Shown one piece after another: positions 7,447-14,393 of a stretch of 19,341 nt of DNA. The notes beneath the pieces are model-generated. The model ran no database searches. It saw only the letters and a list, made by a program, of their open reading frames with translations, and had not been told where the DNA came from. The stretch comes from Clostridiales bacterium UBA1752 (GTDB taxonomy: Bacteria > Bacillota > Clostridia > Oscillospirales > CAG-382): positions 22,485 through 41,825 of the forward strand of contig DCHM01000026.1 of the NCBI GenBank assembly GCA_002314835.1, in the 5' to 3' direction. The translations under genes and the position numbers were made by a program. Position 1 is the first letter of the stretch, and every line of letters starts with the position of its first letter.

Positions 7447-7611
7447 TTACGCAGATAAAGTTTTTTCTAAGGTTTTAAACGCCTGCTTTGCTTTTTCGGA
7501 TATGCCGCCGCGTTGCTTTTTGCAAGCCACGCAAAGTGCGGCGCACACTGCACCTGCACACGCTATGTGTCCGAGCGCGAGCAGTGCCACAAAGCTCTTT
7601 TTGTTGTCCAT
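7447..7611 (-). CDS. Small single-pass membrane protein, 54 residues
   Basis: A 54-residue protein starting MDNKKSFVALLALGHIACAG. Residues about 6-31 form one hydrophobic segment rich in Ala and Cys (four Cys), followed by a basic, Lys-rich helix ending KTLEKTLSA, so an N-out or N-in single-span topology is possible. Start: the ATG at 7611 has GGGAG about 9 nt upstream; an ATG two codons earlier (7617) is too close to that site. It has its own promoter at 7661-7689 and lies 12 nt before the trmK-maf gene. I do not recognise a family. The cysteines are not in a standard lipobox arrangement. Confidence 0.65.
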   Translation of the reverse strand: MDNKKSFVALLALGHIACAGAVCAALCVACKKQRGGISEKAKQAFKTLEKTLSA

Positions 7612-7660
7612 TAACATCAACTCCCTTCGGCAATAATATGTGCCTTTGGGGTGCAAAGCT

Positions 7661-7689
7661 ATACTACCACATTTTACCCGAGATTTCAA
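7661..7689 (-). promoter_or_regulatory. Promoter of the small membrane protein - trmK-maf operon
   Basis: On minus, TTGAAA (7689-7684), 17 nt, TAGTAT (7666-7661). It lies about 50 nt before the ATG at 7611, back to back with the yitT promoter. Confidence 0.6.
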
Positions 7690-7697
7690 ATATTTTC

Positions 7698-7726
7698 TTG
7701 CTTTTTTGCCGCCTTGGTGTTATTAT
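7698..7726 (+). promoter_or_regulatory. Candidate promoter of the YitT-family gene
   Basis: TTGCTT (7698-7703), a 17-nt spacer and TATTAT (7721-7726). The predicted transcript starts about 25 nt before the ATG at 7759, and GAGG at 7745-7748 is the likely ribosome-binding site. Confidence 0.5.
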
Positions 7727-7758
7727 TTGTTTACAAATAAAAATGAGGCTGTCAAATA

Positions 7759-8604
7759 ATGATAAAAAAATACCTAAAAACCGCTATTTTTATCGTCGTC
7801 GGTGCTTTTCTCAACGCGGCAGGCGTCTGCTTTTTTAAGATGCCAAACAGCTTTACCACCGGTGGAGTGAGCGGTCTGTCAATATTGTTGAACGGTGCAT
7901 TCGGCTTTGACACGGTAAAGACCATGACTATCATCAATATAGCTTTGCTCTTTATCGGCTTTGCTATTTTGGGCAAGGGCTGCGGCATCAAAACCATCAT
8001 CGGCACACTGCTTTACACTGTCTTTCAGCTCGTGCTCGAATGGATTTACCCAATGTCGGCTCCGTTTACAAACAACACGCTGCTCGAGCTGGTTTTTGCC
8101 ATAATGTTGCCTGCCATCGGCACGGCTATGATGTTTAACGTCGATTCGTCCACGGGCGGCACCGACATCATCGCACAGATAATCAAAAAGTTTACGGGTC
8201 TCGACTCAGGCGTTGCCCTGCTGATAGCAGACGTACTTATCGCTTCGCTCGGCTTCTTTGTTTTTGGCATAGAGCTCGGTCTATTGTCTCTGCTCGGTCT
8301 CGGCATACGCTCGCTGATAGTTGACTCGGTTATTGAGAATATCAACCTCTGCAAGTATTTTACCATTATCACTACAAAGCCCGATATGATAACTAAAGCG
8401 ATATTCGCTTCGCTCGACCACAGCGTTACTATTCTCGACGCCAAGGGCGCGTACAGCGGAGCAGACAAGGCGGTTTTGCTCGTCGTATGCCGCCGCAGTG
8501 AAGCCATGCTGCTCAAAAAGCTCGTAAAGCAAGAGGACCCTGGTGCGTTTTTGATGATAACAAACTCGTCGGAAATAGTCGGCAAGGGCTTCCAAGGCAC
8601 ATAA
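7759..8604 (+). CDS. YitT family membrane protein (DUF161 + DUF2179)
   Basis: An integral membrane protein of 281 residues. The N-terminal two thirds hold about five to six hydrophobic spans (around 8-26, 55-73, 78-97, 105-125, 150-190) with the family features FLNAAGVCFFKMPNSFTTGGVSGLS near the start and FNVDSSTGGTDIIAQII in the middle. The C-terminal 85 residues are a soluble DUF2179 domain (ITTKPDMITKAIFASLDHSVTIL, then GAYSG). The family is widespread in Bacillota, often in several copies per genome; its substrate is not established, and a transport role is only assumed. It is divergent from the small membrane-protein operon, and no terminator is visible after it, so it may read into the yceD transcript. 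Confidence 0.92.
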   Translation: MIKKYLKTAIFIVVGAFLNAAGVCFFKMPNSFTTGGVSGLSILLNGAFGFDTVKTMTIINIALLFIGFAILGKGCGIKTIIGTLLYTVFQLVLEWIYPMSAPFTNNTLLELVFAIMLPAIGTAMMFNVDSSTGGTDIIAQIIKKFTGLDSGVALLIADVLIASLGFFVFGIELGLLSLLGLGIRSLIVDSVIENINLCKYFTIITTKPDMITKAIFASLDHSVTILDAKGAYSGADKAVLLVVCRRSEAMLLKKLVKQEDPGAFLMITNSSEIVGKGFQGT

Positions 8605-8628
8605 TTTTTAAGTTTGATAAAAAAACTG

Positions 8629-8657
8629 TTGACAAATCGTATTTTTGCAAGTATAAT
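8629..8657 (+). promoter_or_regulatory. Consensus promoter of yceD-rpmF
   Basis: TTGACA (8629-8634), exactly 17 nt, TATAAT (8652-8657): full consensus in both boxes. The predicted start lies about 20 nt before the ATG at 8684, leaving a short leader with AAAGGT as the ribosome-binding site. Confidence 0.9.
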
Positions 8658-8683
8658 ACCAAAGATGTTATAAAGGTAATATT

Positions 8684-9181
8684 ATGACGATTGATTTACA
8701 TTCCCTGCTGACAGGCGAGACGCCGTGCGTCAAATTTGAGTTTGAGCAAGACGTCACCGAGTTGTCAAGCGACTTTGACACAGCGACTGCACATACGGTC
8801 GGCACCGTCCGCAACCACGCGGGTTATATGCTGCTCGAATGTGCCGTCACCGTTAATGCCAAGACACTGTGCGGCAGATGCGACAGTTATTTTGATTGGC
8901 ACTGCAGCTACGATATGCAGTCTCCCGTCGCCATTCATCTGCAAAATGCCGACGAGCACGACGAATATATCGTCTGCGAGGACGGCAAGCTCGACGTAGC
9001 GGACGCAGTGAGGTGCTTTGTTTCGCTCGAGCTACCGCTCAAGTTTGTCTGCAAGGACGACTGCAAGGGTCTCTGCCCGATATGCGGTCACGACCTTAAC
9101 AACGGCAGCTGCGGCTGCACTGCCAAAGAGAGTGACCCGAGATGGGCGGCACTCAAAGATTATTTTAAAGATAATAAATAA
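8684..9181 (+). CDS. yceD: YceD/DUF177 family protein (23S rRNA accumulation)
   Basis: A 165-residue cytosolic protein of the DUF177/YceD family, which in Escherichia coli and plants is needed for normal 23S rRNA accumulation. The family signature is clear: LCGRC (62-66), the acidic stretch DGKLDVADAV, then LELPLKF, CKDDCKGLCPICGHDLNNGSCGC (123-145) and the DPRWAAL end motif. The cysteines at 63, 66, 127, 131, 134, 143 and 145 suggest bound zinc. It is placed directly before rpmF, the arrangement found in most bacteria, and shares its consensus promoter. The ATG is preceded by AAAGGT. Confidence 0.93.
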   Translation: MTIDLHSLLTGETPCVKFEFEQDVTELSSDFDTATAHTVGTVRNHAGYMLLECAVTVNAKTLCGRCDSYFDWHCSYDMQSPVAIHLQNADEHDEYIVCEDGKLDVADAVRCFVSLELPLKFVCKDDCKGLCPICGHDLNNGSCGCTAKESDPRWAALKDYFKDNK

Positions 9182-9210
9182 AACATTTACCATATCAAGG
9201 AGGATTCATC

Positions 9211-9402
9211 ATGGCTGTTCCAAAGGCAAAAGTCTCCAAAGCAAGACGCGACAAGAGAAGAAGCAATGTCTGGAAGCTCGAGCTCCCCGGCATGACCAAG
9301 TGCGCCAACTGCGGTGAGTTCATTCTTTCTCACAGAGTCTGCACCAAATGCGGCTATTACGGAAAGAAAGCAGTTCTTACCATCAAGGAAAAAGAAGACT
9401 GA
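9211..9402 (+). CDS. rpmF: 50S ribosomal protein L32
   Basis: A 63-residue ribosomal protein of the large subunit. MAVPKAKVSKARRDKRRSN is the typical highly basic N-terminus. The zinc ribbon is intact: Cys31 and Cys34 (CANC) with Cys44 and Cys47 (CTKC), so this is the zinc-binding form. AAGGAGG precedes the ATG by 7 to 8 nt. It lies 29 nt after yceD in the same transcript, and a GC-rich hairpin with a T-run follows it. Confidence 0.97.
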   Translation: MAVPKAKVSKARRDKRRSNVWKLELPGMTKCANCGEFILSHRVCTKCGYYGKKAVLTIKEKED

Positions 9403-9438
9403 CAAGCTGCGTCCGGCTATCGGGCGCCACTCAAAGAG

Positions 9439-9471
9439 GCGGGTCGCGTAGATTAGCGGCGCGCTTTTTTT
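9439..9471 (+). terminator. Probable terminator after rpmF
   Basis: GCGGGTCGC (9439-9447) can pair with GCGGCGCGC (9456-9464): nine positions with one G-G mismatch and one G-U pair, an 8-nt loop, then seven T (9465-9471). A second hairpin lies just upstream (GCGTCCG 9409-9415 with CGGGCGC 9421-9427). Only 22 nt separate the T-run from the next ATG, so downstream genes may depend on read-through. Confidence 0.6.
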
Positions 9472-9493
9472 GGACTTTAGGGAGGTGTTAAAA

Positions 9494-10798
9494 ATGGTAA
9501 TCGTCAGCAGCGTAGTAAGCGGTTCTCCTGCTCACAAGGCGGGAATAAAGCCCTGCGACAATCTAATATCTCTAAACGGCAACGAGATAAACGACGCGCT
9601 CGATTACTATTTTTACGCTGCCGAAACGTCCGTCAAGGCGGTGGTTAAGCGCGGTGACGAAACGCTGACGCTGAGCATCAAAAACCGCTCTTGCGGCGAC
9701 CTCGGCATGGAGTTTGACACCTTTTTGATGGACAAAAAGCGCTCCTGCCGCAACAACTGCATTTTTTGCTTTATCGACCAAAACCCCAAGGGTATGCGCG
9801 ATACGATATACTTTAAGGACGACGACGAGAGGCTGTCTTTCTTTCAGGGCAGCTATTGCACGCTGACCAACCTATCGCAAAAAGACATAGACCGCATCAT
9901 CAAGATGCGTATTTCGCCCATCAATATTTCGGTGCACACGATGAATCCCGAGCTGAGAGTCAGTATGCTGCGCAACCGTTTTGCAGGCGAAGTGCTCAAA
10001 TATATCAAGGACATCAGCGACGCAGGTCTGCAGATTAACGCGCAAATCGTCCTCTGCAAGGGCGTCAACGACGGTGCGGAGCTCGAATATACGCTCACGG
10101 AACTGTTAAAATACGAAAACATCGCTTCGATAGCAGTCGTTCCCTGCGGTCTTACCAAGCACCGCGAGGGGCTGTATAAATTAGAAGCTTTTGATAAAGA
10201 CGACTGCGACAAAGTCATAACCACCGTCGAGAGCTTTGCCGCCGAGTGCTATGAAAAGCGCGGCGAGCACCTTTGCTACTGTTCTGATGAGTTTTATCTC
10301 GTATCAGGCAGAGAATTGCCGCCCGACGGCTATTACGACGGCTATCCCCAGCTCGACAACGGCGTAGGCAGTCTGCGCAATCATAAAGAAGAGTTTATTT
10401 ACGCTCTTGAAAATACGGGCGATTGCGTGTATAATCGTACTATAGAGATTATCACAGGCAAAGCCGCATACTCGCACATCAGAGAGCTGATAGATTTTGC
10501 AAAAGCCAAGTTTGACAAGCTCGACGTGTCGGTAACCGCAATCCGCAACGACTTTTACGGTGAAACCGTCACAGTCAGCGGACTCGTCACCGGCGGCGAT
10601 ATCATAAACCAAGTCAAGGGGCACAAGGCAGACGCGTTTTTGATACCGCGCAATATGCTAAGAGCAGACGGCGACCTGTTTTTGGACGGTGTTTCGCTGC
10701 AAACGCTAATAAAAGAGCTCGGCGCTCCCGTATATACGGTCGAAGCAGACGGCGCAGACCTATGTAAAATGCTCACGGAGGTATATGACAATGACTAA
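9494..10798 (+). CDS. DUF512 family radical SAM/PDZ iron-sulfur protein
   Basis: A 434-residue protein of the DUF512 family. Residues 1-65 form a PDZ-like domain (SSVVSGSPAHKAGIKPCDNLISLNG). Next comes a radical-SAM-type cluster motif, CRNNCIFC, with Cys85, Cys89 and Cys92, and a TIM-barrel-like section (SPINISVHTMNPELR, NAQIVLCKGVNDG). The C-terminal DUF512 domain has FYGETVTVSGLVTGGDI and LIPRNMLR. The biochemical role is unknown; the gene's conserved place beside der in Clostridia hints at a ribosome- or translation-linked job. The ATG at 9494 follows GGGAGGTG; a frame eight codons longer lacks a ribosome-binding site and begins in the terminator. The 3' end overlaps der by 8 bp. Confidence 0.93.
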   Translation: MVIVSSVVSGSPAHKAGIKPCDNLISLNGNEINDALDYYFYAAETSVKAVVKRGDETLTLSIKNRSCGDLGMEFDTFLMDKKRSCRNNCIFCFIDQNPKGMRDTIYFKDDDERLSFFQGSYCTLTNLSQKDIDRIIKMRISPINISVHTMNPELRVSMLRNRFAGEVLKYIKDISDAGLQINAQIVLCKGVNDGAELEYTLTELLKYENIASIAVVPCGLTKHREGLYKLEAFDKDDCDKVITTVESFAAECYEKRGEHLCYCSDEFYLVSGRELPPDGYYDGYPQLDNGVGSLRNHKEEFIYALENTGDCVYNRTIEIITGKAAYSHIRELIDFAKAKFDKLDVSVTAIRNDFYGETVTVSGLVTGGDIINQVKGHKADAFLIPRNMLRADGDLFLDGVSLQTLIKELGAPVYTVEADGADLCKMLTEVYDND

Positions 10799-12122
10799 GA
10801 GAATAGTAGCCGTAGTCGGCAGACCCAACGTCGGCAAAAGCACGTTTTTTAATAAGCTGACAGGTCAGAGGCTCTCGATAGTTGACGACACCCCGGGCGT
10901 CACCCGTGACCGCATTTGTTATGACGTCGATTGGAACGGCAAGACGTTTCAGCTCGTTGACACGGGCGGTATCGAGCCCGTGACGGACAACGAGATACTG
11001 CTGCAGATGCGCCATCAGGCACAGCTTGCCATAGACAGCGCCGACGTCATCATTATGCTGACCGAGGTCGGCACGGGCGTTACCGCCGCCGACGCCGACA
11101 TAGCCGCCATGCTCAAAAAGAGCCGCAAGCCCGTCATTCTCGCGGTTAACAAGATAGACAAGGCTGGCGACCTGCCTGCAGAATATTACGAGTTTTATTC
11201 TCTCGGCTTTGCAGACGACCCGATACCGCTTTCGTCTCTGCACGGCACGGGCACGGGCGATATACTCGACAGAGTATGCGAGCTGTTGCCCGACGACACC
11301 GCAGGTGCCGACGATGCCGAAAATATCAAGGTTGCCGTCATAGGCAAGCCGAATGCAGGCAAAAGCTCGATAGTCAACCGCATCGCAGGCGAGGAAAGGT
11401 GCATCGTTTCGGATATTGCAGGCACCACGAGAGATGCTGTAGATACCTACGTTACAAACCAATACGGCAAATATACCTTTATCGACACCGCAGGCATCCG
11501 CCGCAACGCCAAAATCGACGACAAGCTCGAGAAATACAGCGTCATGCGTGCCGAGCTCGCAGTAGAGCGTGCCGACGTCTGCCTCATAATGATAGACGCC
11601 GCCGAAGGCGTTACCGCACAGGACGAGCGCATAGCCGGACTTGCTCACAACGCAGGCAAAGCCTGCATTATCGTCTGCAACAAGTGGGACACGATAGACA
11701 AGGACAATAGCACCACCAAGGAGTTTGAAAACAAAATCCGCACTGCTCTCGCCTATATGACCTACGCTCCGATAATATTCGTTTCGGCAAAGACGGGTCA
11801 AAGGGTCGAAAAAATCTACGAGCTGATAAACACCGTCTATGCAAACTCCTGCCGCCGCGTCACCACGGGTCTGCTCAACGACCTGCTCACCGACCTCACG
11901 GCGAGGGTTCAGCCGCCAACAGACAAAGGCAGGCGCCTCAAGATTTACTATATGACTCAGACGGGCACCAATCCGCCGACCTTCGTTATCTTTTGCAACA
12001 GCAAAGAGCTGTTTCACTTTTCTTATCAGAGATATATCGAAAACGCATTGCGTGACGCGTTTGACTTTAGCGGCACTCCGATTCGCCTCGTGCTAAAGCA
12101 AAAAGGAGAAGACCAACCATGA
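10791..12122 (+). CDS. der: Ribosome-assembly GTPase Der (EngA)
   Basis: A double-GTPase of 443 residues required for 50S subunit maturation. The first G domain has GRPNVGKS (10-17), DTPGVTRD, DTGG and NKID (120-123); the second has GKPNAGKS (185-192), GTTRDAVDT, DTAG and NKWD; a C-terminal KH-like domain of about 100 residues follows, ending with FSGTPIRLVLKQK. All nucleotide-binding motifs are intact. Of two in-frame ATGs (10785, 10791) the second is 9 nt from GGAGG (10777-10781) and is chosen. It overlaps the DUF512 gene by 8 bp and plsY by 4 bp (ATGA), so all three are probably translated in a coupled way. Confidence 0.97.
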   Translation: MTKRIVAVVGRPNVGKSTFFNKLTGQRLSIVDDTPGVTRDRICYDVDWNGKTFQLVDTGGIEPVTDNEILLQMRHQAQLAIDSADVIIMLTEVGTGVTAADADIAAMLKKSRKPVILAVNKIDKAGDLPAEYYEFYSLGFADDPIPLSSLHGTGTGDILDRVCELLPDDTAGADDAENIKVAVIGKPNAGKSSIVNRIAGEERCIVSDIAGTTRDAVDTYVTNQYGKYTFIDTAGIRRNAKIDDKLEKYSVMRAELAVERADVCLIMIDAAEGVTAQDERIAGLAHNAGKACIIVCNKWDTIDKDNSTTKEFENKIRTALAYMTYAPIIFVSAKTGQRVEKIYELINTVYANSCRRVTTGLLNDLLTDLTARVQPPTDKGRRLKIYYMTQTGTNPPTFVIFCNSKELFHFSYQRYIENALRDAFDFSGTPIRLVLKQKGEDQP

Positions 12123-12982
12123 TAGGCATATTTCAGGCTCTGTCATTACCGACCAACATCTGCGGTCAATGCGACCAGATGTTTTTTGGGCTGTTTATGG
12201 TTTTGCTTATCGCAGTATCCTATCTGCTCGGCAGTATAAACAGTGCCATTATCATCTCAAAAGCCAAATATCACGATGACATCCGCAATTACGGCAGCGG
12301 TAACGCAGGTCTCACCAATATGAATAGGGTTTACGGAGGCTCTGCGGCTACGCTTACCTTAATCGGCGACGTATTAAAACAGGTCATCGCCGTGTTTTTC
12401 GGCGTGCTCGCATTCGGTCAGGTCGGAGCGTATATAGCAGGTCTGTTTTGTATGCTCGGACATATCGCCCCGGTCTTTTATCACTTTAGAGGCGGCAAGG
12501 GCGTGCTGACTGCGGCGACACTCGTTTTACTGATTGAATTCAGAGCGTTTTTGATATTGTTCATCGTCTGGGTAGTCGTACTGCTGATATCGAGATACGT
12601 TTCGCTCGCGTCTATCTTAGCCGCATTCACCTACCCTGCCGTGGTTTTTTATCTGATGCAAAACAATCTCGGCTACGCAGACCCGTTTTCGCTGATATGT
12701 GCGCTGTTTATCGGCTGCATAATATTCGTCACACACAGAGAGAATATCCGCAGACTGTTTAATAATCAGGAGAGCAAATTCAGCTTTAAAAAGTCCCCCG
12801 AGTTCCAGGAAATACTTGACAAAGAGGACCCCGAAACAGACCGTAAAAACTATCAAAAAGCTCTCAAAGAGCACGAAATACGCAAGGCGCAGGAGGCAGA
12901 GCAAAAAGAGCTCGACCGCAAGCGCAAGCAAAAAGAGCGTGCCGCCAGAATCGCCAAGTACAGCAAGTATAATAAAAAGTAA
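12119..12982 (+). CDS. plsY: Glycerol-3-phosphate acyltransferase PlsY with long charged tail
   Basis: A membrane enzyme that moves the acyl group from acyl-phosphate to glycerol 3-phosphate, the first step of phospholipid synthesis. Family motifs are present: YLLGSINSA (35-43), GSGNAGLTN (59-67, usually GSGNxGxTN), and GHIAPVFYHFRGGKGV (114-129) with the GKG motif. About five spans fill residues 22-205. At 287 residues it is much longer than the usual 200 or so. The excess is an N-terminal stretch of 20 residues and a Lys/Glu/Arg-rich tail (213-287), probably a helix in the cytosol. AAGGAG precedes the ATG by 9 nt; the start overlaps the der stop by 4 bp. Confidence 0.92.
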   Translation: MIGIFQALSLPTNICGQCDQMFFGLFMVLLIAVSYLLGSINSAIIISKAKYHDDIRNYGSGNAGLTNMNRVYGGSAATLTLIGDVLKQVIAVFFGVLAFGQVGAYIAGLFCMLGHIAPVFYHFRGGKGVLTAATLVLLIEFRAFLILFIVWVVVLLISRYVSLASILAAFTYPAVVFYLMQNNLGYADPFSLICALFIGCIIFVTHRENIRRLFNNQESKFSFKKSPEFQEILDKEDPETDRKNYQKALKEHEIRKAQEAEQKELDRKRKQKERAARIAKYSKYNKK

Positions 12983-12996
12983 AATCGGAGGGCAAT

Positions 12997-14226
12997 ATGC
13001 CACTCGCTGACCGAGTAAGACCGCAAAACTTTGACCAAATGGCAGGGCAAAAGCACCTGCTTTCAAAGGATGCGCCTTTCAGACGGATTATAGAGAGCGG
13101 GCACCTGCCTTCTTTGGTTTTTTACGGCCCTCCCGGCACGGGCAAAACTACTGCTGCCGACATCGTTGCCAGAATGTGCGGCAAGGAGTTTCACAAGATT
13201 AACGCGACGGTCGCCTCGGTATCTGAGGTCAAAGACATACTGACGTCCTCGTATTCGCTGATGTCGTCGGACGGCATACTGCTGTATATAGACGAGATAC
13301 AGTATTTCAACAAAAAGCAGCAGCAATCCCTGCTCGAATACGTCGAAGACGGCAGAGTGACGCTGATTTGCTCCACTACCGAAAATCCATATTTTGCCTT
13401 ATACGGTGCGCTTTTGTCGCGCTCTACCGTGTTTGAGTTTAAGCCCGTCGAGCCTTTAGACCTCGTGCCGTCGCTCAGACGTGCGTTTGATATACTAAAC
13501 GGCGACAACAACCTGTCAAAGACCTGCACCGACGAGGTACTGCTCACCATAGCGCACTGCTGCGGAGGCGACGCGCGCAAGGCTGTCGGCGGACTCGAAA
13601 ACGTCTATTACGCTTCGGGTGACGCGCTCGACGGCGATTTGGCACAGACGCTAACTTCGCGCTCGGGCATGAGGTTTGACAAAGACGGCGACGAGCATTA
13701 CGACCTCGTTTCGGCTCTGCAAAAATCCGTCCGCGGCTCAGACCCCGACGCCGCAGTCTTTTATCTCGCCAAGCTGCTCGAGGGCGGCGATATACTTTCG
13801 CCCTGCCGCCGTATGCTCGCCATGGCGTGCGAAGACGTCGGGCTCGCTTATCCCAACGCCATAGCCATAGTTAAATCCTGCGTAGATACCGCTATGCAGC
13901 TCGGTCTGCCCGAGGCGATTTTGCCTCTGTCGGAGGCGGTCATTTTTATGGCAACCGCGCCCAAATCAAACTCGGCGTACCTCGCTTATCACGCCGCCTG
14001 CGATGCGATAGCGGCAGGCAAAGGCACCACCGTGCCCGAAAACCTGCGCGATACTCACCGCCCGGGCTATGAGGGCGAATATCTCTACCCACACAGCTAC
14101 CCTGGGCATTACGTCGAGCAGCAATACCTGCCGGACGACCTCGTTGGCACCGAGTTTTATCGCTACGGCGACAACAAAACCGAGCAAGCTGCACTCGAAT
14201 ATGCCAAAAAGATAAAGCAAAAATAA
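12997..14226 (+). CDS. rarA: Replication-associated recombination protein RarA (MgsA) AAA ATPase
   Basis: A 409-residue clamp-loader-like AAA ATPase that acts at stalled replication forks. The N-terminus (PLADRVRPQNFDQMAGQKHLL) fits the family. Walker A is GPPGTGKTT (44-52), and Walker B is LLYIDE (95-100), continuing as IQYFNKKQQ where most members read IHRFNKAQQ. Sensor 1 is STTENP (around 126-131). The C-terminal half carries the MgsA tetramerisation region, with SAYLAYHAACDAI and the conserved end with YEGEYLYPHSYPGHYVEQQYLP. GGAGGG precedes the ATG; it is 14 nt after plsY, and a strong terminator ends the operon just after it. Confidence 0.95.
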   Translation: MPLADRVRPQNFDQMAGQKHLLSKDAPFRRIIESGHLPSLVFYGPPGTGKTTAADIVARMCGKEFHKINATVASVSEVKDILTSSYSLMSSDGILLYIDEIQYFNKKQQQSLLEYVEDGRVTLICSTTENPYFALYGALLSRSTVFEFKPVEPLDLVPSLRRAFDILNGDNNLSKTCTDEVLLTIAHCCGGDARKAVGGLENVYYASGDALDGDLAQTLTSRSGMRFDKDGDEHYDLVSALQKSVRGSDPDAAVFYLAKLLEGGDILSPCRRMLAMACEDVGLAYPNAIAIVKSCVDTAMQLGLPEAILPLSEAVIFMATAPKSNSAYLAYHAACDAIAAGKGTTVPENLRDTHRPGYEGEYLYPHSYPGHYVEQQYLPDDLVGTEFYRYGDNKTEQAALEYAKKIKQK

Positions 14227-14235
14227 AAAAGTCTT

Positions 14236-14265
14236 GCCGCACGCCTGCAACCGTGCGGTTTTTTT
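14236..14265 (+). terminator. Rho-independent terminator after rarA
   Basis: CCGCACG (14237-14243) and CGTGCGG (14252-14258) form a perfect 7-bp stem with an 8-nt loop, followed by seven T. It ends the housekeeping cluster and separates it from the surface module. Confidence 0.92.
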
Positions 14266-14305
14266 GTGATTTACATAATTATTTCGTTAAATTTTGATTT
14301 CCCTA

Positions 14306-14340
14306 TTGCTTTTTTCTGCTGATAGTATATTATATATAAT
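14306..14340 (+). promoter_or_regulatory. Candidate promoter of the surface module
   Basis: A very AT-rich stretch between the rarA terminator and the ATG at 14394. TTGCTT (14306-14311) with TATTAT (14328-14333, 16-nt spacing) is one option; TATAAT at 14335-14340 is another -10 without a good -35 partner. A weak inverted repeat, ATTGA...TCAAT (14348-14364), lies downstream in the leader and could be an operator. The exact boxes are uncertain. Confidence 0.4.
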
Positions 14341-14393
14341 GTGTATTATTGATTTTAAGTCAATTTTTGATATTATCCGAGGAAGGAAACGTT

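Noticed and set aside
8605..8628. Terminator after the YitT gene
   Set aside because: There is a run of A and some T but no stem of useful length, so none is called.
10773..12017. Long open frame on - opposite der (414 residues)
   Set aside because: Der has all GTPase motifs on the plus strand; the reverse frame is Val/Cys/Ala-rich without a domain or start signal.
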